Shown piece after piece: positions 59,724 through 64,000 of a stretch of DNA of 64,000 nt (its first letter is position 1; each line of letters begins with the position of its first letter). A model generated the notes under the pieces. It worked only from the letters and a program-made list of their open reading frames with translations. It did not search any database and was not told where the DNA came from. The translations under genes and the position numbers were made by a program. This DNA is from Rhytidiadelphus loreus (Eukaryota > Streptophyta > Bryopsida > Hypnales > Hylocomiaceae): positions 43,070,760-43,134,759 of the forward strand of contig OX344762.1 of the NCBI GenBank assembly GCA_947034895.1, in the 5' to 3' direction.

Positions 59724-60026
59724 TTATCATATTTGATCATCTCAAGTGTTTCAATTACATGTTTCTGTACATGTGATCCAAACAAATTGAGAGTTTTAGA
59801 TTCATCTTATTATTTGTGAGTACTTTCATAACCTAGTAAGAAATCAACAAGAAAATATACGCCCAATAAAAACATCCATACACTAAATTAGTTTGTTTAT
59901 TTTGTTTTGTTTGTTATCGTGAGATCTTTGGACCGTGCATCCCCCAATAGCGTTCTTCGTACCATTAGAAAGCCCTTTTTGAAGAATACACAAACTTTGT
60001 ATTGTGGTGTTTCAACTCACAACAAA

Positions 60027-60178
60027 CACTAGAAAAAAACTGCATTGATCTCAACAAAACCAATTTGACATTATTCTGCAATTTCTATTTTTCAATGCAA
60101 AATTTTGCGTTGGAAAACAGAAATTGCAGAAAAATATTAGATTGGTTTTGTTGAGATCAATGCAATTTTCTTCTAGTG
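60027..60178. mobile_element. CACTA-ended foldback MITE
   Basis: 152 bases with ends CACTAGAAAAAAACTGCATT and, on the opposite strand, CACTAGAAGAAAATTGCATT. The arms pair almost completely through GATCTCAACAAAACC. AAA flanks both sides, compatible with a 3-base duplication of CACTA elements, although A-runs make this weak. Same end type as the MLO intron 5 foldback. Confidence 0.7.
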
Positions 60179-60757
60179 AAAAAAATATTGAATTTCAAAG
60201 TTTTTTTATGAATCAAACAACTAGAAAATTACTTTTACTTTACTTTTATTATATTGCAACAACATAAAGCATACTAGTCTTATCTATTTATCTATTTAAA
60301 TGAACAAGATAATACATGTCCAAATAAAACGTTTTATTTTTAAAAAATGAACCTAAGATATGAGAAAAAAATCCTAAAGATTAAGAATTAATCTTTCAAT
60401 GTTTCTAACGACATCCAATTTTTGAATAGTGAAAAAATTGAAATTTATGTCAATATTTTTTTAAATTACAATTGTGGGAGTATGTCAAGTAATTGACCAA
60501 GCCAAAATTACATTGATGGATTTTATTTTAAATTGGATTTGTAGAAATGAGGTCATAGAATTAAAATAAAATAAAAATAAAAATAACCATATGAAAATAA
60601 TTTTCAAAAAATGGGTGTGCTATTTTAAAAAGAAAATGAGCAAAAAAGTACATGCCTAATAGAACATGTTATTTGAAAAAGAGAATGACGATCCCAAAAA
60701 TTGTGGGTTGGCCTCGGAGAGTGCAACATCATCCACTTCATTTTAAGTCACCAAATT

Positions 60758-61352
60758 GGACCAGCGATTAACCATTAGGAGTTTTAGGACCATTAGCCAA
60801 TTGGACCAGTGATTAGCCAATAGGACCATTTGCCAATTGAACCAGTGATTAGCCAATAGAACCACCCAATAGGACCATTAGCCAATTGAACCAGTGATTA
60901 GCCAATAGAACCACCCAATAGGACCATTTGTCAATTGAACCAGGGATTAGCCCATAGGACCACCCAATAGGACCATTTGTCAATTGGACCAGTGATTAGC
61001 CAATAGGACCATTTGTCAATTGCACCAGTGATTAGCCAATAGGACCACCCAATAGGACCATTTGTCAATTGGACCAGTGATTAGCCAATAGGACCATTTG
61101 TCAATTGCACCAGTGATTAGCCAATAGGACCACCCAATAGGACCATTTGTCAATTGGACCAGTGATTAACCAATAGGACCACCCAATAGGACCATTTGTC
61201 AATTGGACCAGTGATTAACCAATAGGACCACCCAATAGGACCATTTGTCAATTGGACCAGTGATTAACCAATAGGACCACCCAATAGGACCATTTGTCAA
61301 TTGAACCAGTGATTAGCCAATAGGACCATTTGTCAATTGGACCAGCAATTAA
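60758..61352. repeat. CCAAT-rich minisatellite with 36/49-base units
   Basis: Fourteen consecutive units anchored on ACCAGTGATTAGCCAATAGG. Successive anchors after the first are 36 or 49 bases apart, the difference being a 13-base ACCCAATAGGACC insertion. Each unit has one or two CCAAT words and an ATTGG on the other face (CAATTGG). The units are very similar to one another, especially from 61112 to 61308, suggesting recent expansion. Not CRISPR: the spacers are themselves repeats. Confidence 0.95.
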
Positions 61353-61677
61353 CCCAAATTGGAATCAATGATATGCAGATGCCCAGTTGTGTTTTTGCAT
61401 ATAAATATGTTGCTTTGTGTGACCATGTAATCATTATGGGTTAAATCATTTACCTATGAAACACTAAACTCCGTTATACTAAATTTAATGAAGAAAGAGT
61501 GTGTGTTCATCATCAAGAATTGGTGGCCATTGGAATTGGTTTCCACATGCTGTAGAATAGAGACTCCACAGAAGCTCTGTCCGTATGGGCATGACACAAA
61601 TCTCATATCCGGATTGAAGATTGCAGCCGTGCACATGGAACTTGAAGCTTCGACTGTGAATCAAATGCAGGGTTTGG
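61353..61677 (+). other. Non-repetitive stretch with a 66-codon frame
   Basis: The frame 61488-61688 has more balanced base use than its surroundings but resembles no known protein and ends inside the target duplication of the adjacent SINE. It may be an old exon or chance. Confidence 0.3.
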
Positions 61678-61827
61678 GGTTTAGCTAGGATTTTTTTTTT
61701 TTGAAACAAGCGTGTTTAGGGAACACACTGCAAGGGTTTTCCATGAGGAGGAGAGGCTGATTTCACGTTACGTAAAGAACCTGCTGCCACCAGGTATTGG
61801 ACCTGCAACCACGCGGTTTAGCTAGGA
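61678..61827 (-). mobile_element. SINE-like retroposon with 13-base target duplication
   Basis: GGTTTAGCTAGGA occurs exactly at 61678-61690 and 61815-61827. Between them lie 124 bases that on the minus strand end in a run of 12 A. Near the minus-strand start is GGTCCAATACC, close to a pol III B box. Long exact duplication, poly(A) tail and a B-box-like motif identify a SINE. No A box is visible, so it is probably 5'-truncated. Confidence 0.82.
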
Positions 61828-62043
61828 CTTTCACTGCGGCCATGGATTCAATTCCTGGCACTGAGGTTCAGTGATTTGTTTGGGCTTTCAGGAGAAGAAG
61901 GTGATTCCTTGACGCTACAGCAACAAAATGTTGTTCAATTGATCATCAAACACTCCGAATCTTCCACCTGAGATCAGTCGCAGGCCTCAGCTAAGTTATG
62001 CATGAGAGGGTGCTAATTGAGGGCTCCATCTCTCACACTCAGG
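61828..62043. other. Short gene-free interval
   Basis: Between the SINE and the next element. Composition is balanced, but no gene or repeat was recognised. Confidence 0.4.
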
Positions 62044-62349
62044 TAAGGTGGCTCTAAGAGTGACCTGGTTCTAAAAGCAACTTCTAACACAAAGGTACAT
62101 TTTACTTCCTTCAATGTACCAATAGTGTACGTTTCAGGAAGGGGGTCGCTTTTAGAAACCACTGTGTTTTAACTTCAAAAATTTGTAACTAGTTCCACGA
62201 AAGTCCAAAAAATATGAAATGACGTGGATTAGATGCCAATCCCATTTTTTCTTCCTACCAAAATTTACTAAAAATTGTTTCAAGGAATTTATCTTCCCTC
62301 CAAAATGCAATCAGCTCTTGAAAGGTCACTTTAAGAGCCTCCTACCTTA
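62044..62349. mobile_element. Second AGGTAG-type TIR element
   Basis: TA at 62044-62045 and 62348-62349 around 302 bases. Ends are AGGTGGCTCTAAGAGTGACC and, on the opposite strand, AGGTAGGAGGCTCTTAAAGT. The interior has a second pair of GCTTTTAGAA/TTCTAAAAGC words. Related by its ends to 55162-55776. Confidence 0.65.
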
Positions 62350-62559
62350 CTTGAGGAACACATTACGTATTAGATAACTGATGAGTTGTGCTAGTAGCGA
62401 ATAGGTTATTGTACATTACCAGTTGAATGTACATTTTTCAATCACAACCTTTAATCTTCATGATTCAAGGGTGTTGGCCTGAAGCAAGTTGAAAAGAAAG
62501 AAGGTTATGAGTTGCAACTTGTAATGGCAATAGTGATGGGTTACCGATGGGACGGTGCC

Positions 62560-63681
62560 ATGTTAGCGTTGAAAAATCAACAATAGGTTATGTAGATTAG
62601 GTCACAGAGTTTGTCCATTTGGTATGAAACTATTGCAAAAAAAATTTAGTATGTAAGGTAAACTACTTCATTACGGAATAAATGGGAGTAAGCCCATTGT
62701 GGGCAAAGTTTTAATGGTGGTGTACATTTCAAAGCTTGAATGTACACCCGACCATTAGAATTTTGCCCACAATGGGCTTACTCCCATTTATTCCGTAATG
62801 GGATAGTTTACTTTATGTGAGAGAAGAACATTTGAAGTTGAGAATTTAAGTTCCAGGGGACATCAAATCCCAATTATGCTTCTTGATCTAATTCTTTGTC
62901 TAGTGTGTGGTCTCAAAAACGTCATTCAAAAATCAACTTTGTTGTTAGACCTTCAACTAACTCTAAATTGTCGTTTTTATGACCATGGAGTTGCCGGTCA
63001 ATTTCCTTCATTTTGAATGCACTCATTTAGCAATTGCATTTGGAAGAAATACTGTAATTTTATTTTTCAAAGATGAAATCACATGTCATTTTTATTTCAC
63101 AAAAGTTTAATATTTTGTGAAAAATTCAAGCTTTTGAAACTATTTGAAGACGTCTCAAAAGATCTGAAAATTTCACCATAGGTGTATATTATTATAACAA
63201 AAATCATAACGTAAAAAAAATTCCAGTGTAATTCTATAAATAGAATTCAATAAAAATTGAAAATACATCCATAGTTCAAATTACAAGGAAATATTCCATT
63301 TCAATAATTTTCAAAATTTTTTAATTGGAATAGAAACTAAAATACATAAACTTCAATTCTTTAGTTGGTCTCAAATTAACATCTTTTTCATAAAAAAAAT
63401 TCAAATCTAGAGTAAGGAGAAACTAGTATCCTAAATACACTAGAATAGCATATTTTATGATCTATATTATTTTGTTGCACCTTTTTATGTAGAAAGGTTA
63501 TAAATTTCCAATACCATCCAAAGCAACTTTCATTCAAGCAACTCTCAAACAAGAAATGGATGAAAAATGCTTTGTAAGCATTGCATACACTAGATCCTAA
63601 AGTCATCCAAACAACATTTTTGGGTGTAAATGGCATCACGGCTTAATGCATGAGGTCTATATAGAACTCAACTCGATTGGA
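62560..63681 (+). repeat. Third copy of the large dispersed repeat (partial)
   Basis: Aligns with about 44.33-45.1 kb and 56.3-57.2 kb, including TTGATCTAATTCTTTG-like, ACTCATTTAGCAATTG and TTTCAAAGATGAAATCACAT blocks. A hairpin element interrupts it at 62657-62813. The frame that is open in the other two copies is broken here. Confidence 0.7.
62650..62820. mobile_element. Hairpin MITE with about 7-base target duplication
   Basis: A near-perfect palindrome of 157 bases with ends GGTAAACTACTTCATTACGG and, on the opposite strand, AAGTAAACTATCCCATTACG. It is flanked by TATGTAA (62650-62656) and TATGTGA (62814-62820). The same place in the 44.36 kb and 56.35 kb copies has no insertion. A 7-9 base duplication points to the hAT or Mutator superfamilies. 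Confidence 0.75.
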
Positions 63682-64000
63682 TTAACCCCTAAATGCCCAA
63701 GTGTCTTCTTGGGGGACAAATGAAATTTTAGACATGTCCCTATGATCTCAATCTTTGGTCTAATTTTTGAAACTTTTTTTGGGAAGATGTAGATTCCTAA
63801 GAGCTTTGCAAAGATATATGTTTCACTATCCCCTGAGAAGACGATGCGCACCTGTGCCAAAGCCGTCCGATCTGGAAAAATAAAACATAAAGTACCCTTG
63901 ATGCTATCCGATCCCCAATGGAGCTGTATGAGGGCCGTTGGATGAGGTTGTAGCCCCTCCTCCCTTCCCAACCGTTGATTTGGCGTTGATCTTGGCCGTT
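63682..64000 (+). mobile_element. Left part of another TTAA-type element, running to window end
   Basis: TTAA at 63682-63685 followed by CCCCTAAATGCCCAAGTG and a GGGGGACAAATGAAATTTTAG block like copies A-C. From about 63824 the similarity stops and GC-richer unrelated sequence begins, so a further insertion or breakpoint lies there. A degenerate counterpart of the left end is near 45103-45190. Confidence 0.5.

Larger units (their letters stand above)
51700..60757 (+). repeat. Large dispersed repeat block, unit 2
   Basis: Second copy of the 42.5 kb block. Colinear matches include 51.77-52.77 kb with 42.60-43.64 kb, 55.02-56.5 kb with 43.64-44.5 kb, 57.79-58.44 kb with 46.37-46.84 kb and 60.68-60.75 kb with 48.24-48.30 kb. 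The colinearity is broken by insertions at 52771-55019, 55162-55776 and 58789-59719, all with clean ends. No complete gene is present. Confidence 0.75.

Noticed and set aside
60758..61352. Regular repeat array considered as CRISPR
   Set aside because: Spacers are themselves repeated, spacing alternates between 36 and 49 bases, and the genome is a plant.
1..64000. tRNA, rRNA or organelle gene content
   Set aside because: No cloverleaf, rRNA block or organelle gene was recognised on either strand; the only pol III-like motif is in the SINE.

Overview
This is eukaryotic nuclear DNA from a land plant. Three spliced plant genes, all on the + strand, lie in AT-rich intergenic DNA dominated by transposon-derived repeats. 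By eye I could rebuild complete exon structures with GT-AG junctions (one GC-AG) for: phosphoethanolamine N-methyltransferase (PEAMT, 11 exons, 489 codons, 11126-14804), a NAP1-type nucleosome assembly protein (12 exons, 383 codons, 23552-27885) and a seven-transmembrane MLO protein (16 exons, 582 codons, 32719-41980). The short introns, wide gene spacing and divergent protein details would suit a bryophyte or other non-seed plant, but the sequence alone does not settle the lineage.

Layout: 1-10.5 kb is gene-free repeat DNA with a long Stowaway-like element, PIF/Harbinger-like MITEs and one copy of a TTAA-flanked family. 10.5-15 kb is the PEAMT locus. 15-23 kb is AT-rich repeat DNA that ends in a tandem array touching the NAP1 promoter. 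23.1-28.4 kb is NAP1. 28.5-30.3 kb is a cluster of MITEs. 32.5-42 kb is MLO, whose introns hold a Stowaway MITE, a CACTA-ended foldback and a tandem repeat that supplies a splice acceptor. 42.5-60.8 kb is a roughly 9 kb duplicated repeat block, and 60.8-64 kb holds a CCAAT-rich minisatellite, a SINE and further elements.

The three genes do not form a pathway. PEAMT makes phosphocholine for membrane lipid synthesis, NAP1 is a histone chaperone, and MLO is a plasma-membrane calmodulin-binding protein.

The most notable non-genic signal is a family of non-coding elements with inverted termini close to CCCCTAAAGG, always flanked by TTAA. Because the host repeats are themselves duplicated in the window, I could compare occupied and empty copies of the same site for five insertions. 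Four empty alleles carry a single TTAA and one carries TCAA, so the family appears to target and duplicate TTAA, as piggyBac elements do. The same logic dates other insertions, including a 2.25 kb PIF/Harbinger-like element containing a large palindrome.
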